Below, in pieces: positions 17,950 through 27,768 of a stretch of 64,000 bases of DNA. The position numbers and the translations under genes were made by a program. Source of the stretch: Balneola sp. (GTDB taxonomy: Bacteria; Bacteroidota; Rhodothermia; Balneolales; Balneolaceae); assembly GCA_002696035.1 (NCBI GenBank), contig NZQV01000004.1:52808-116807 (forward strand), read 5' to 3'. Numbering within the stretch: the stretch's first letter is position 1; each line of letters begins with the position of its first letter. Under the pieces are notes generated by a model. It was not told the DNA's origin. It saw only the letters and a program-made list of their open reading frames with translations, and made no database searches.

Positions 17950-19116
17950 ATGGAATATGAATTTCGCGGGTCAGTTATAAAACAGGTAGAGAGTATTATC
18001 CAGGAAGCGGTAAGTTCCGCGGTGAGTGATATTCATATTGAGCCCTATGAAAAAAAATACAGGCTTAGATACCGAATAGATGGTGTATTACAAGAAGTAG
18101 CCGCTCTTCAATTCAACCAAAAAGAAGCTATGGTCTCCCGTGTAAAGATCATGGCAGATTTGGATATAGCAGAAAAACGACGCCCTCAAGATGGTCGTAT
18201 TAAATTTCGAAATCATGATGGAAACGAAATTGATATCAGAGTTTCTATACTTCCGACCCAGCATGGGGAAAAAGTTGTTTTGCGTATTTTGGATAAAAGC
18301 CAGCTTCAGCTGAAATTAGAATCATTGGGATTTAATGATGATATTCTCAAAGATTTTAGAAATGCGATTCATAATCCGTATGGAATGGTACTGGTTACCG
18401 GACCAACAGGAAGCGGAAAAACGACTACTTTGTATGCTTCGCTCAATGAGCTGAATACTTCTGAGGTAAATATTACCACTATTGAGGATCCTATAGAATA
18501 TAATTTGGAGGGTATTAATCAGACCCAGGTACATGAGGAAATCGATTTATCTTTTTCCCATGTATTAAGATCTATTTTAAGACAAGATCCAAATATTATT
18601 ATGGTGGGGGAAGTTAGGGATAAAGAAACAGCAGAAATAGCCATTCGCTCAGCATTAACGGGACATATGGTGTTTTCAACTTTACATACCAATGATGCTG
18701 CTTCCGCTGTTTCTCGGTTGGTGGATATGGGTGTTGAACCCTTTTTATTAGCATCATCTATCAGGTTAGTAATGGCTCAAAGGTTGGTAAGGAAAATCTG
18801 TGAAAAATGTAAGATGGATTATAAGCCCGATCCGCAAATACTAAAAGATCTTGGATTACAAGAGGATAAAAATTACATAAAAGGAGCAGGGTGTGTCGAA
18901 TGCAACCATACGGGGTTTAAAGGCCGAACAGCTCTTATTGAGTTACTTGTTTTTGACGGTAATATCACAGAAAAAGTACTCCAAAACACTGACGCAGGAG
19001 AGTTGAAGCAGGTTGCCAGGAAGAAAGGAATGACAACTCTCAGAGAAGTCGGTATTGAAAAAGTAAAAAAATCTGTAACAACGGTGGAAGAAATTTATCG
19101 TGAAACTGTACTCTAA
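17950..19116 (+). CDS. GspE/PilB-type secretion ATPase, short form
   Basis: The protein has 388 residues and drives assembly of a pilus or pseudopilus from the cytoplasmic side. Visible are an N2-like domain (1-120: SDIHIEPYEKKYRLRYRIDG), Walker A GPTGSGKTT at 151-159, Asp box EDPIEY near 180, Walker B IIMVGEVRD at 216-224, His box HTNDA, and a tetracysteine Zn site C284, C287, C315, C318. Typical GspE/PilB proteins are about 550 residues; the N1 domain that contacts GspL is missing here. An IS3 remnant ends about 120 bases upstream, so loss through that insertion is possible. It heads an operon with secretin, GspL/M/C-like genes and pseudopilin. Confidence 0.93.
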   Translation: MEYEFRGSVIKQVESIIQEAVSSAVSDIHIEPYEKKYRLRYRIDGVLQEVAALQFNQKEAMVSRVKIMADLDIAEKRRPQDGRIKFRNHDGNEIDIRVSILPTQHGEKVVLRILDKSQLQLKLESLGFNDDILKDFRNAIHNPYGMVLVTGPTGSGKTTTLYASLNELNTSEVNITTIEDPIEYNLEGINQTQVHEEIDLSFSHVLRSILRQDPNIIMVGEVRDKETAEIAIRSALTGHMVFSTLHTNDAASAVSRLVDMGVEPFLLASSIRLVMAQRLVRKICEKCKMDYKPDPQILKDLGLQEDKNYIKGAGCVECNHTGFKGRTALIELLVFDGNITEKVLQNTDAGELKQVARKKGMTTLREVGIEKVKKSVTTVEEIYRETVL

Positions 19117-19178
19117 TTTAATTATTGTAATCCAAGAATTATTGAAAGCATGGTAATAAGTGCTTAAGTCATACCTTT

Positions 19179-21206
19179 ATGAGAAAAATATCCTTACAAC
19201 TATTATGTATCCTGCTATTCACGTTGTTTTCCACTAATTTGGTTTTTGGTCAAGCGGAAGCCGATTCATTAGAAGCCATCCCTGATACAACAGAAGATAG
19301 TTTTATTATTTATCTGAAGTCAATTGTTGATACAACTAAAGTCTCCTTGGATTACCAAAATTTACCAGAGAAAGTTTTTGCCAATACAGAAAATCTTAAT
19401 TTAAGAGGAGCAGATGTTAGAGATGTTTTAAGAGGTATTGGCCGCCAATTTGATATAAATATTCTTGTAGATAACAGCATAAATCAGTTAGTAACACTCA
19501 GAATATCTGATTTGACTGTAATTGAAGCATTGATACAAATTTGCCAGGAATATAATCTGACACTCCAGCAGGCCGGTCAAATATTTCGGGTGAGAGAATT
19601 TGAGCCCATTGAGCAGGAGCCAAAGGATGAAGAATCAGTAATTCGATACCAGGATGATCAATTAAACTTAGATCTTAATGAAATTGAGCTTCGTGAATTT
19701 GCCAGGCGGCTTTCATTAGAGACTGGTGAAAATATTATCGTCAGAAATTCAGTGAGGGGAACTTTATCAGGTTATTTGAGAGGTATAGATTTTCAGATCG
19801 GGCTAAGCACGATTTTATCTAATAACGGATATTCTCTCCGGGAAAAAGACGGGGTATACATAATAGACAGAATGGGATTTGCATCCTCTAGTGACGAAGG
19901 AGGGGCACAAAATTTCTGGATAACTATTGAAGAAGGACTAGTAAGTATGGATGTTGTTCAGGCCAATGTTACCGATATAATTAGAGAAATCGGTTATCAA
20001 TCCGAAGCGAGTATGATTACCTACGGTCTGCCTACAAATTCGATCACCGCTAAAATAAATAACCTTTCTATAGATGATGCCCTGAATTATATATTTAGAG
20101 GCACCTCATTTACCTACCGTAAAGAAGGCGATATTTACATTATTGGAGATAAGGCTACCAGTGGAATTGCATCAACTAAACTTATACGATTGGAACACAT
20201 TCGTTCAGATGTAGTCATAGAGTTGATTCCACAAAGTATTATCCAAAATGCTACTGTACAGGTCATAAAGGAGCAAAACGGGTTAATGGTAATCGGTACA
20301 AACGACATTATCTTAGAGTTGGAAAACTTTATTAATGAAATTGATTTTCCAACTCCGCAAATAATGATCGAAGCACTGGTAGTAGATGTGCAAACCTCGG
20401 ATATGTATGAGTTGGGAGCATCTCTTTCATTGGGTGGTGCGCCAGACAGCAGTTACTTTAACCCGTTCAGCGCTATTTTTGGTCAGCCGGGTGAAAATGG
20501 GCGGCAATCCGGGGGATTGGTCATGCAAGGTGATGGAGGAGACGCAAATAAATTACTGGCTCCTGGAGGAAATTTATTTGGTATTGCGAACCTTGGACGG
20601 TTACCAAATGACTTCTATTTCAGAATTCAGGCTTTGAGTCAGGAAGGATTGGTAAACATTAAATCACGGCCTCAAATTTCAACATTAAATGGTCATACAG
20701 CAAGTATTGAAATAGGTACAACACAATATTTTTTACTTAAATCTACTACTCCTTTACAGTCACCCAATCAAATTGTAACGCAGGAAACGGAGCGATTTGA
20801 GCAAATTGAGGCAAACGTATTACTTGAAATTACTCCGTGGGTAAGTGCATCTGGGGAAGTTACTGCTGAGATACACCCGGAATTTAATACTCCTGTTGGA
20901 AATTTGAGTGCAGATGTTCCGCCGACAATCAACAGCAGGGTTCTTGATTCAACGGTGCGCCTTAAAGATGGAGAAACCATTATACTTGGCGGGTTAATCC
21001 AGGAGTCAGAGGTGGAAAATTTAAATAAAGTACCGATTCTTGGGGATATCCCATTATTAGGCCGCTTGTTCCGAAATAAATTCACCAGTATGGATAAGTC
21101 GGAACTGATTATTTTTATTACCCCTCATGTATTTTATGGTGATGGGGGTGATAACCTTCGATGGAATCAGCTCCGTGATGACTTGGATTTGAGCATTGAT
21201 AATTAA
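19179..21206 (+). CDS. GspD/PilQ-type secretin
   Basis: The protein has 675 residues and starts with a signal peptide ending in LVFGQ near 25. STN-like N-domains appear around 70-130 and 165-235, further N domains around 250-385, and the secretin core from about 395: PQIMIEALVVDVQTSD, then the RPQISTLNGHTASIEIGTTQYF segment, then VRLKDGETIILGGLI and KVPILGDIPLLGRLFRNK. Secretins form the outer-membrane channel of type II secretion and type IV pili. No C-terminal pilotin tail is evident. It is 62 bases after the ATPase gene and 2 bases before the next gene. Confidence 0.94.
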   Translation: MRKISLQLLCILLFTLFSTNLVFGQAEADSLEAIPDTTEDSFIIYLKSIVDTTKVSLDYQNLPEKVFANTENLNLRGADVRDVLRGIGRQFDINILVDNSINQLVTLRISDLTVIEALIQICQEYNLTLQQAGQIFRVREFEPIEQEPKDEESVIRYQDDQLNLDLNEIELREFARRLSLETGENIIVRNSVRGTLSGYLRGIDFQIGLSTILSNNGYSLREKDGVYIIDRMGFASSSDEGGAQNFWITIEEGLVSMDVVQANVTDIIREIGYQSEASMITYGLPTNSITAKINNLSIDDALNYIFRGTSFTYRKEGDIYIIGDKATSGIASTKLIRLEHIRSDVVIELIPQSIIQNATVQVIKEQNGLMVIGTNDIILELENFINEIDFPTPQIMIEALVVDVQTSDMYELGASLSLGGAPDSSYFNPFSAIFGQPGENGRQSGGLVMQGDGGDANKLLAPGGNLFGIANLGRLPNDFYFRIQALSQEGLVNIKSRPQISTLNGHTASIEIGTTQYFLLKSTTPLQSPNQIVTQETERFEQIEANVLLEITPWVSASGEVTAEIHPEFNTPVGNLSADVPPTINSRVLDSTVRLKDGETIILGGLIQESEVENLNKVPILGDIPLLGRLFRNKFTSMDKSELIIFITPHVFYGDGGDNLRWNQLRDDLDLSIDN

Positions 21207-21208
21207 AT

Positions 21209-22639
21209 ATGAAAATCCCTTTTTTTGAACATACCGTTGTTACCCTGGATGTCAGGAACGATACTATTCGATGGGTAGAGTTAAATCATATTGGCAATAA
21301 ACTATCCTATGTTAGCCACGGGAGCATAAGGGAGGGCGGTTTATCGGGGCTGAAAAAACATCTCCACAAAATAAAAGAACAAATACAGTCTGATGCTTAC
21401 CAGCTTTCCTGCAGCTTTGATGACATACTGATAGGTGTTGAAATAGAGGACATGCCTTATTTTGAAGAAACTGAGGAAATCAGAGAATGGATAGAGGGAA
21501 GAAAAAAGGAATATAAGGTGCAGTATAAGCCTAATGTTGAGGTAGGAACCCATGTAGCAGAAGTGGATGAGGATTATCGCCGGTGCATATTTCAAATGGT
21601 TAATAAAGATATTGTTCACCAATATAAAGCTGTAATAGAAGCCTGTGAGATGTATCCAGCTCTTATTACTACAGGGATAAGTGAATTGGGATATGCCCTC
21701 ATTTATGAGGAAACATTTATTTCTGGCCAGGCTGCCATCATAATAGAGAATGAGAAAAACATACTTTGCAGTTATCAAAACGGGTTATTAAAAAACGTTT
21801 TTGAAGTTGGGCAAGAAGATTTTCAAATTCTTATTGAAGAAACAGATTCCTATTTAAGAACGGAAGAAGTATCTCATGCACTTGCCCAACATACCATCCC
21901 TCTATTTACCGAAAGAGACACAGCTGCTTTAGCAATAAACGAACGGCTAAGCCGCCCTTTGAATACTATTTTTCCTCTTAAGACAAAATTAGGGGAAGAG
22001 AAATTAGATCAGGAATATGCCATGGCTTGTGGTGTTGCATTGAAGTCAATTTTTCCAAATTTGGATGAGTTTAATTTTTCACCACCCCAAGTGCAAGAAA
22101 AGGGTAGAGAATGGGTGGAGAAGAAAGAATGCTATCGTACTGGAGTGCTTCTGCTTCCACCACTGATTGTGATCTTATTGATACTTTTTGCGATCGAGGG
22201 ATTTTTAGATGTGAATCTTACCGAAACCAATCAGGTATTAACGCAATTATCCGATAAAATCGAGCTCGTAAATGATAAAACAGAACAGGTTAATCTTGCT
22301 ACGTTGTCCTATCAGCAGGTAAGAAATTTAGTGGATAAAAGAAGGAATTCGGCCCGTCTATTTGAGCTTGTAAGTAGTGAAATACCCAGCCGGGTCTGGC
22401 TGCAGGATTTAAGTATCAGGCACAAAAAGAACCAGGATTATTTAGTCATAATGAGTGGAGTAGCTTCTCGTGAAACAATGATCGCTGATTTTATGGGTGC
22501 ACTGGAAAACAATAATGATGTGGAAATGGTAGAACTGTTATCCAGTCAAAAAGTCGAATCCGGTGAGTTGCCCAATGTACATTCTTTGGGGACTTCTCAA
22601 GTGAATCTGTTTCAGTTAAGAATACAGGTTTCTTATTGA
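21209..22639 (+). CDS. GspL-like protein (PilM-PilN fusion)
   Basis: The protein has 476 residues. The N-terminal 300 residues have the general organisation of an actin-like PilM/cytoplasmic GspL domain (TLDVRNDTIRWVEL at start, LITTGISELGYALIYEE near 150). One hydrophobic segment around 311-331 is followed by a periplasmic coiled-coil and a PilN/GspL-like ferredoxin-type domain (FELVSSEIPSRVWLQDLSI near 390, then a beta-rich end). The fusion of PilM-like and PilN-like parts matches GspL. It would link the ATPase to the inner-membrane platform. It overlaps the next gene by 4 bases. Recognition rests on domain layout more than on strong motifs. Confidence 0.8.
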   Translation: MKIPFFEHTVVTLDVRNDTIRWVELNHIGNKLSYVSHGSIREGGLSGLKKHLHKIKEQIQSDAYQLSCSFDDILIGVEIEDMPYFEETEEIREWIEGRKKEYKVQYKPNVEVGTHVAEVDEDYRRCIFQMVNKDIVHQYKAVIEACEMYPALITTGISELGYALIYEETFISGQAAIIIENEKNILCSYQNGLLKNVFEVGQEDFQILIEETDSYLRTEEVSHALAQHTIPLFTERDTAALAINERLSRPLNTIFPLKTKLGEEKLDQEYAMACGVALKSIFPNLDEFNFSPPQVQEKGREWVEKKECYRTGVLLLPPLIVILLILFAIEGFLDVNLTETNQVLTQLSDKIELVNDKTEQVNLATLSYQQVRNLVDKRRNSARLFELVSSEIPSRVWLQDLSIRHKKNQDYLVIMSGVASRETMIADFMGALENNNDVEMVELLSSQKVESGELPNVHSLGTSQVNLFQLRIQVSY

Positions 22640-23184
22640 TGATACGAAGTATAGAACATATATGGAGGTGGCTTGCCGGAATAATAACAGTTGTTTTCCT
22701 GGTATTATTTGGATTTGTGTTACTACCCTATGCCTCGGTAGTGTACGAGAAGGCCATGTTGCTTAGTGAACAAAAAGAACAAATTAGCTTTATGAGTAAT
22801 TGGCAAGAACGGTTATCAAATTTAGAAGCAAGGCAGGAGCGTTTAAATACCGACATCCAATCTATGGTTATAAATTTAGCGGGGCAGGAAGAGTTTTCAA
22901 AAGTAGTTGAGACTTTTTTCAAATATTCTAATACCTCGGTGATCAACATAAAACGTATTCAACCTGTTGCAGAAAGTGAAACTGAAGAATTTGTAACCAG
23001 GCAACTGCGCCTTGAATTGGAAGGCAATTATCACGGTATAGCAAGATTTGTAAATAAACTAGAGCAAGGCAGCTATCTTGTGACTACCAAGGCCATAACC
23101 CTTAAAGCAGGTTCAACGACGTCAAGTGAATTACTTTTAGGTTCTTTGGAACTCGAAGTCACACTGATGGGTGATACAAAATGA
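22636..23184 (+). CDS. GspM/PilO-like inner-membrane assembly protein
   Basis: The protein has 182 residues. A single N-terminal membrane helix (about 14-34) is followed by a coiled-coil (about 45-80, LSEQKEQISFMSNWQERLSN region) and a ferredoxin-like domain (residues 90-180, with LRLELEGNYHGIARFVNKLEQ). This is the PilO/GspM plan. It overlaps both neighbours by 4 bases, so it is translated with the GspL-like and GspC-like genes. Confidence 0.8.
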   Translation: MMIRSIEHIWRWLAGIITVVFLVLFGFVLLPYASVVYEKAMLLSEQKEQISFMSNWQERLSNLEARQERLNTDIQSMVINLAGQEEFSKVVETFFKYSNTSVINIKRIQPVAESETEEFVTRQLRLELEGNYHGIARFVNKLEQGSYLVTTKAITLKAGSTTSSELLLGSLELEVTLMGDTK

Positions 23185-23639
23185 AAAAGTTTTTTGAAAC
23201 TACTATTGGAAAGATCATTTTACTTGCTATAGTTGTTGCGGTATGGGGAATAAACGTATTAAATTTTTCCGGAATGGCCGGGGAAGAAGAAGCAGGACAA
23301 TCCCAAATCTACGCAAATATGATGGAGGATGAATATAAATTACCGGAATTTGAAGGATACCATTATTCAGCTAGTAGCCGTAATCCCTTTCATATTCCTT
23401 CTAATTTTAGAATACAACAGGAGAAACCGGTTGAAGAGACCAAAGCCGAGGTTTACCAGCAGCCTGTTCTAATATTAAATGGAGTAATGGAAGGGATGGC
23501 TATATTGACAAATCAGCGGGGGCAAACTTTTTTTGTAGAAGAAAGAGACACCTTCAATACTATTTTAGTAAAAAAAATTTTCAGGGATTCGGTACGTCTT
23601 GTCCACCAGGGAAACACCTTTGTCATCAACTTAAATTGA
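23181..23639 (+). CDS. GspC/PilP-like periplasmic connector
   Basis: The protein has 152 residues with one N-terminal membrane helix (about 9-29). A segment SASSRNPFHIPSNF near 62 matches the R-N/D-P-F motif that starts GspC and PilP homology regions. A small beta-domain follows (LNGVMEGMAILTNQRG, DRVRLVHQG-like SVRLVHQGNTFVINLN). These proteins connect the inner-membrane platform to the secretin's periplasmic domains. There is no PDZ domain, as in PilP. Confidence 0.8.
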   Translation: MKKFFETTIGKIILLAIVVAVWGINVLNFSGMAGEEEAGQSQIYANMMEDEYKLPEFEGYHYSASSRNPFHIPSNFRIQQEKPVEETKAEVYQQPVLILNGVMEGMAILTNQRGQTFFVEERDTFNTILVKKIFRDSVRLVHQGNTFVINLN

Positions 23640-23646
23640 ACATGTT

Positions 23647-24075
23647 ATGATGTCGTTACAAAAGAAAATTAAAAAGCTTCAGCAAGAAGAGGATGGATTC
23701 TCCCTGACCGAACTGTTGATCGTTTTAGCCATTATCGGAATACTGGTGATGATAGCGGTACCTCTCTATCAAAACGTTACGACACGGGCAAAAACAACGG
23801 AGGCCAAAACACAGCTCAGTTTTCTGCATACCCTTCAAAAGACCTATCGTCTGGAACATGATACCTATACCACTGATTTTGCTTCTTTAGGATTTGAACA
23901 GGAGCAATTGATTACAGAGGGTGGCAGGGCGCGTTATGAAATAGAAATAACGGAGGTAGGTCCAAATAGCTATAAAGCTGTGGCCATATCTGTTATAGAC
24001 TTTGATAACGACGGAGAATTTAATCAATGGCAGGTCACAGAAACCGGAAATATTGAGCAAATTGTTCCTGATTAA
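23647..24075 (+). CDS. Major pseudopilin / type IV pilin-like protein (GspG-like)
   Basis: The protein has 142 residues. The prepilin cleavage site is G-FSLTELLIVLAIIG near 17-31, with the E5 residue after the cleavage point. A hydrophobic helix follows, then a small globular domain with DFDNDGEFNQW near 118, which looks like the calcium-binding loop of GspG major pseudopilins. It lies 7 bases after the GspC/PilP-like gene; the following TAA and the next ATG share a base. It is the best candidate for the main subunit of the filament. Confidence 0.9.
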   Translation: MMSLQKKIKKLQQEEDGFSLTELLIVLAIIGILVMIAVPLYQNVTTRAKTTEAKTQLSFLHTLQKTYRLEHDTYTTDFASLGFEQEQLITEGGRARYEIEITEVGPNSYKAVAISVIDFDNDGEFNQWQVTETGNIEQIVPD

Positions 24076-24723
24076 ATGCTCTTACATAGGATTTTAACCA
24101 CCCTTATAATAGTGACAGGAGGATATATAGCTTTTTTTCGGCCTGATCTTTTGTCAAAAAATATAGAGCATTTACAAAAAAGGGCAGACCAATGGGGTTG
24201 GTTTTTGGCTTTTACATTGGTGGTTTTTGGGAGCTATTTACTCTTCTACTATACAGAGAGCTTTACCGAAATTTCTTACTATATCTTCTGCTGGTTGCTT
24301 TTATTAGGGTTTACCGATGCATACAGCAGAATCATTCCAAACCGGTTGCTCTATCTGGGTTTGGTATTTTGGCTGATACTTTTGTTAACAGGAGATAGTG
24401 AAATAGTAACGGTTGCACCGGCAGTTTTAATTGCTTTGTTGTTAAGCACCATCCGCTTTGGTAGTCAAAAAATATGGGGCAAGCCAGGATTCGGGTGGGG
24501 AGACATTAAGCTGATCTTAGTATTGGGACTTCTGACGGGGTGGAATATTTTTTGGATCTTATATATTGCAATTATATCCGGTGCTTTTTTTTCTCTATTC
24601 AAAATACTTGACAAAAAGAATAACTACTCGACCGTATCTTTTGCTCCACATATAGTTATGGGATACTTATTGATAGAAGCTTATCAAATTTATGAATTTA
24701 TCTTACCGTTAATTTACTGGTAA
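24076..24723 (+). CDS. Prepilin peptidase (A24 family), short
   Basis: The protein has 215 residues and 6-7 membrane segments. The two catalytic aspartates are D81 (FTDAYSRIIPN) and D143 in the GWGDIKL motif. The N-terminal methyltransferase-type domain and zinc-binding cysteines of PilD are missing. It would process the pseudopilins of this locus. The 3' end of this gene is duplicated, in degenerate form, at about 38,691-38,772, upstream of the second RHS operon. Confidence 0.9.
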   Translation: MLLHRILTTLIIVTGGYIAFFRPDLLSKNIEHLQKRADQWGWFLAFTLVVFGSYLLFYYTESFTEISYYIFCWLLLLGFTDAYSRIIPNRLLYLGLVFWLILLLTGDSEIVTVAPAVLIALLLSTIRFGSQKIWGKPGFGWGDIKLILVLGLLTGWNIFWILYIAIISGAFFSLFKILDKKNNYSTVSFAPHIVMGYLLIEAYQIYEFILPLIYW

Positions 24724-24791
24724 AATTGAATTTTCCGATAATAATATTTGCAATTCAAATTTGAAAAGAGTATTTACGAGAAAAGCTTTTA

Positions 24792-24846
24792 GGGACAGCA
24801 ATAAGGCAGTGATTGACTAAATGGAATTTTAACATTTAACAATTAT
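24792..24846 (+). promoter_or_regulatory. Conserved leader upstream of first RHS operon
   Basis: The segment gggacagcaataaggcagtg and the following attga...taacatttaacaatt are conserved at 38,841-38,893 before the second RHS operon. Conservation between two otherwise diverged upstream regions suggests a promoter or translation element retained after duplication. I cannot assign exact promoter boxes. Confidence 0.45.
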
Positions 24847-24849
24847 GCT

Positions 24850-27756
24850 ATGCTGAAATTAATACAAGGTCTTTCTACCGTAATATATTGTTTAGTTGCC
24901 AAGACGGAATTTTTCTATTCTGTCCTACAGGCTAAGTTTTGCCAATTAATTTCTTTTCAAGATTATAGATTTACACTTTTTAGTTTAGCATGTCTGTTTG
25001 CTATATCTAATTCTGCGTATGCTCAATCTTACCCAGAAAACTTGTTGATTAATATTCCTACCGTACAAACACCAGAAGCAAGTTCATTAGGGATTTTTGG
25101 TGAGATTCCAGTCAGTACATACACGGGAGTGCCGGAGATTCAGATACCTATCACTGAATTAAGTGCTGGAAATATTAATTTACCTGTTTTTTTGCAGTAC
25201 CATAGTGGTGGTATTAAAGCGTATGATGTTGCAAGTTGGGTGGGGCTTGGTTGGGCATTAAATGCAGGCGGAGTTATTACCAGAAGTACAAGAGGTTGTC
25301 CTGATTTTCAATATTATATTCCCACAAGTGGATCATTTAGCTATCTATATTCGGGTGTCGGTGGTGATTTATATAATCAGCAAAACTGGGAATATCCAAG
25401 AAACTTACACACTGACAGTGAATTTCTCAGGTTGACAGAGCCATGCATCAGTAAAACAGAGGATTTAGAACCTGATATATACTACTATAATTTTGCAGGT
25501 AAATCTGGTCAATTTACATTATTGCCAAAAAATATTACTAATAACGATTTCCGAGGAGTCACTCTCGACTATTCAAAATTAAAAATCGTTCCGCCTGTAC
25601 AAGGTAATCCTCAATGGGAAATTACAGATACAGATGGGACGGTTTATATTTTTTCTGTATATGAAGAAAACAAAGAAATATTTGACCTTGAGAGTTCTGT
25701 AAGTAATCAAAATGGCTTAATTCTTTCACATAGTTCGAGCTTTTATTTAAGCAAAATTGAATCTGCTGTTTCTGATTTTGAGATCAATTTTAATTATTCA
25801 GATCCAGTTGATTACTATACAGTGTCTCGAAGCTCGAATTTAGACTATACTAAGGCTTTATTTGAGGATATTTGGGATGTAACGATATCTCATAAACGAA
25901 CCCAAGTATTAAAAAGAAATTTGGAGAGTATTGAAACTTCTACCCATATTTTAGAATTTATAGCAGATGGCAATCGCTTGGATGCTCCTTATCAAAATGT
26001 GCAGGTTTCTTCCGGGAGTACTGATAAAATACTTGAGAAGCAAGGACATAAACTTGATAAGATCATTTTAAGGGATAAAAATTCTAATGAGATAATTAAA
26101 GAGTGGGATTTAAATTTTGAATACTTTAATGATCATGTTCCTGCTTCTCTTGAAACACATTTTACTAAACCTGACGGGGATTCAGTAAGTCTTTTTAAAA
26201 GATTAAAGCTTACCTCAGTTGATTTTCTGGATAGTGAAGGGGAGGGCGTTCTATCGTATAGTTTTGATTATCATGAGCCTGCCGATGAATTTCTATTTAA
26301 AAAGTTTAATCGGTCAACGGAAACATTTCAATCAACAGGGGTATATGTATCGTTTCCTCCTTATCTGGATGTGTCGAGAGTTCCTTCTACCCCTAACAGT
26401 TTACTTTTTAACACCCCTGCTATTGATCATTGGGGGTACTTTAATGGCGATTTTGAAAACAATTTAGCTAACATACCTTATCTGGACTATTCACAAATTG
26501 AGCCCGGTTATGCGAAGGAATGGGGAGGGCTTGCAGTGAATAGAGAACCTGATGGTGAAGCCATGAAAGTCGGGGTTCTTACTAAAATAACGTATCCAAC
26601 AGGGGGATATACAGAGTTTGAATTTGAGGCTAATGAATACAAGTGGATAAATAATATAAAACAAATGAGCAACAATACGGTAGGAGGTGGCTTACGTATA
26701 AAAAAAATTAAGACCTATGAATCCCCAGCCAATGACCCCATTATTAAAAATTACATTTACGAAAACGGTACGACATCTACTGGTATTCTAGTTGATCAAC
26801 CTCAATATCTTGAACCAACCATGGATCGAGGTGGTTGTTTTGATGCAGCGAACCTAATTAGTACATCATTAACACCTTTAGCAAGCACAAGCGGGGGGTT
26901 AATAGGTTATGAACAAGTATCAATTGAGTATGGAAATATTAATGAATTTGGTAAAGAAATTTTTAATTACTACGGATCTACACCAAAATCTCACCCCAAT
27001 ACAATTGTAAGAGGTGCGGTTGATATGCTTGAATATGCCGGTGAAGATAGTTTATGGTATATCAATTCAAATAAGAATTACTATGAAACTTATATGGCTA
27101 ATTCTCCATTTGATGATAATTTCCGCTTTGACAAATTGGCCTTTGGTTCGAGGTCACGTGTTGATAACAGGAGGGGGAAGCTTCAGGAAAAATTGGTATA
27201 TCATGAAACCGGTGACCTGTTAAGAAAGGAAATATATGAGTATACCACCCCCGACTCCATAACATCAGCAAGGGGATTAAGCGTATTCACACCCTATTGT
27301 GAATACACGCAGCCCTCTCCGGGAGATCCAGGAAGCTGGGTTCCGCCAGTTTTTTGGTTGGAATATGAGGACAAAGTAGAATGGTCGTACATGAAGAAAA
27401 AGGAAGTATTTACGTATGGGGATAATCCTTCAGACGCTATGCATACAACTCAAAGGTTTGTATATGACTCGAATCATCTTCAATTGTTAGAAAAAATAGA
27501 AACTAATTCTGCTGACGAGGTTAGGGTTACGGAATACAAGTATGCCCATGAAACATATGATGGTACGGATGAAATGAAAGACCGAAACATGCTCACCCAG
27601 CCGTATTCGGTAACCATAAAAGATGGCAGCGGGCAAGTGCAAAGTAAAAACTGGACCATCTGGAAAGATTGGGGGAGTGGGCAATGGCTTCCCTGTGGTC
27701 AGTGGGTGTGGAACGGCGGTTCTTTGAGCCCATCTTTAAACTGCAGTTCTAATTAA
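24850..27756 (+). CDS. Exported RHS-operon shell protein, N-terminal part
   Basis: The protein has 968 residues. A signal peptide ends near residue 60 (AISNSAYAQS). The N-terminal half has a SpvB/TcB-like opening of Bacteroidota RHS proteins: FGEIPVSTYTGVPEIQIPI, VGLGWALNAGGVITRSTRG. The rest is beta-rich with late RHS-like YKYAHETYDGTDEMKDRNMLTQPYSV and ends in WKDWGSGQWLPCGQWVW...CSSN. It has no RHS core and no toxin end. A paralogue lies at 39,045-41,396 and ends with nearly the same sequence. It is followed 13 bases later by the YD-repeat gene, so two polypeptides make up what is usually one protein. Secretion route and assembly are inferred. Confidence 0.85.
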   Translation: MLKLIQGLSTVIYCLVAKTEFFYSVLQAKFCQLISFQDYRFTLFSLACLFAISNSAYAQSYPENLLINIPTVQTPEASSLGIFGEIPVSTYTGVPEIQIPITELSAGNINLPVFLQYHSGGIKAYDVASWVGLGWALNAGGVITRSTRGCPDFQYYIPTSGSFSYLYSGVGGDLYNQQNWEYPRNLHTDSEFLRLTEPCISKTEDLEPDIYYYNFAGKSGQFTLLPKNITNNDFRGVTLDYSKLKIVPPVQGNPQWEITDTDGTVYIFSVYEENKEIFDLESSVSNQNGLILSHSSSFYLSKIESAVSDFEINFNYSDPVDYYTVSRSSNLDYTKALFEDIWDVTISHKRTQVLKRNLESIETSTHILEFIADGNRLDAPYQNVQVSSGSTDKILEKQGHKLDKIILRDKNSNEIIKEWDLNFEYFNDHVPASLETHFTKPDGDSVSLFKRLKLTSVDFLDSEGEGVLSYSFDYHEPADEFLFKKFNRSTETFQSTGVYVSFPPYLDVSRVPSTPNSLLFNTPAIDHWGYFNGDFENNLANIPYLDYSQIEPGYAKEWGGLAVNREPDGEAMKVGVLTKITYPTGGYTEFEFEANEYKWINNIKQMSNNTVGGGLRIKKIKTYESPANDPIIKNYIYENGTTSTGILVDQPQYLEPTMDRGGCFDAANLISTSLTPLASTSGGLIGYEQVSIEYGNINEFGKEIFNYYGSTPKSHPNTIVRGAVDMLEYAGEDSLWYINSNKNYYETYMANSPFDDNFRFDKLAFGSRSRVDNRRGKLQEKLVYHETGDLLRKEIYEYTTPDSITSARGLSVFTPYCEYTQPSPGDPGSWVPPVFWLEYEDKVEWSYMKKKEVFTYGDNPSDAMHTTQRFVYDSNHLQLLEKIETNSADEVRVTEYKYAHETYDGTDEMKDRNMLTQPYSVTIKDGSGQVQSKNWTIWKDWGSGQWLPCGQWVWNGGSLSPSLNCSSN

Positions 27757-27768
27757 GGAGGATTTATA

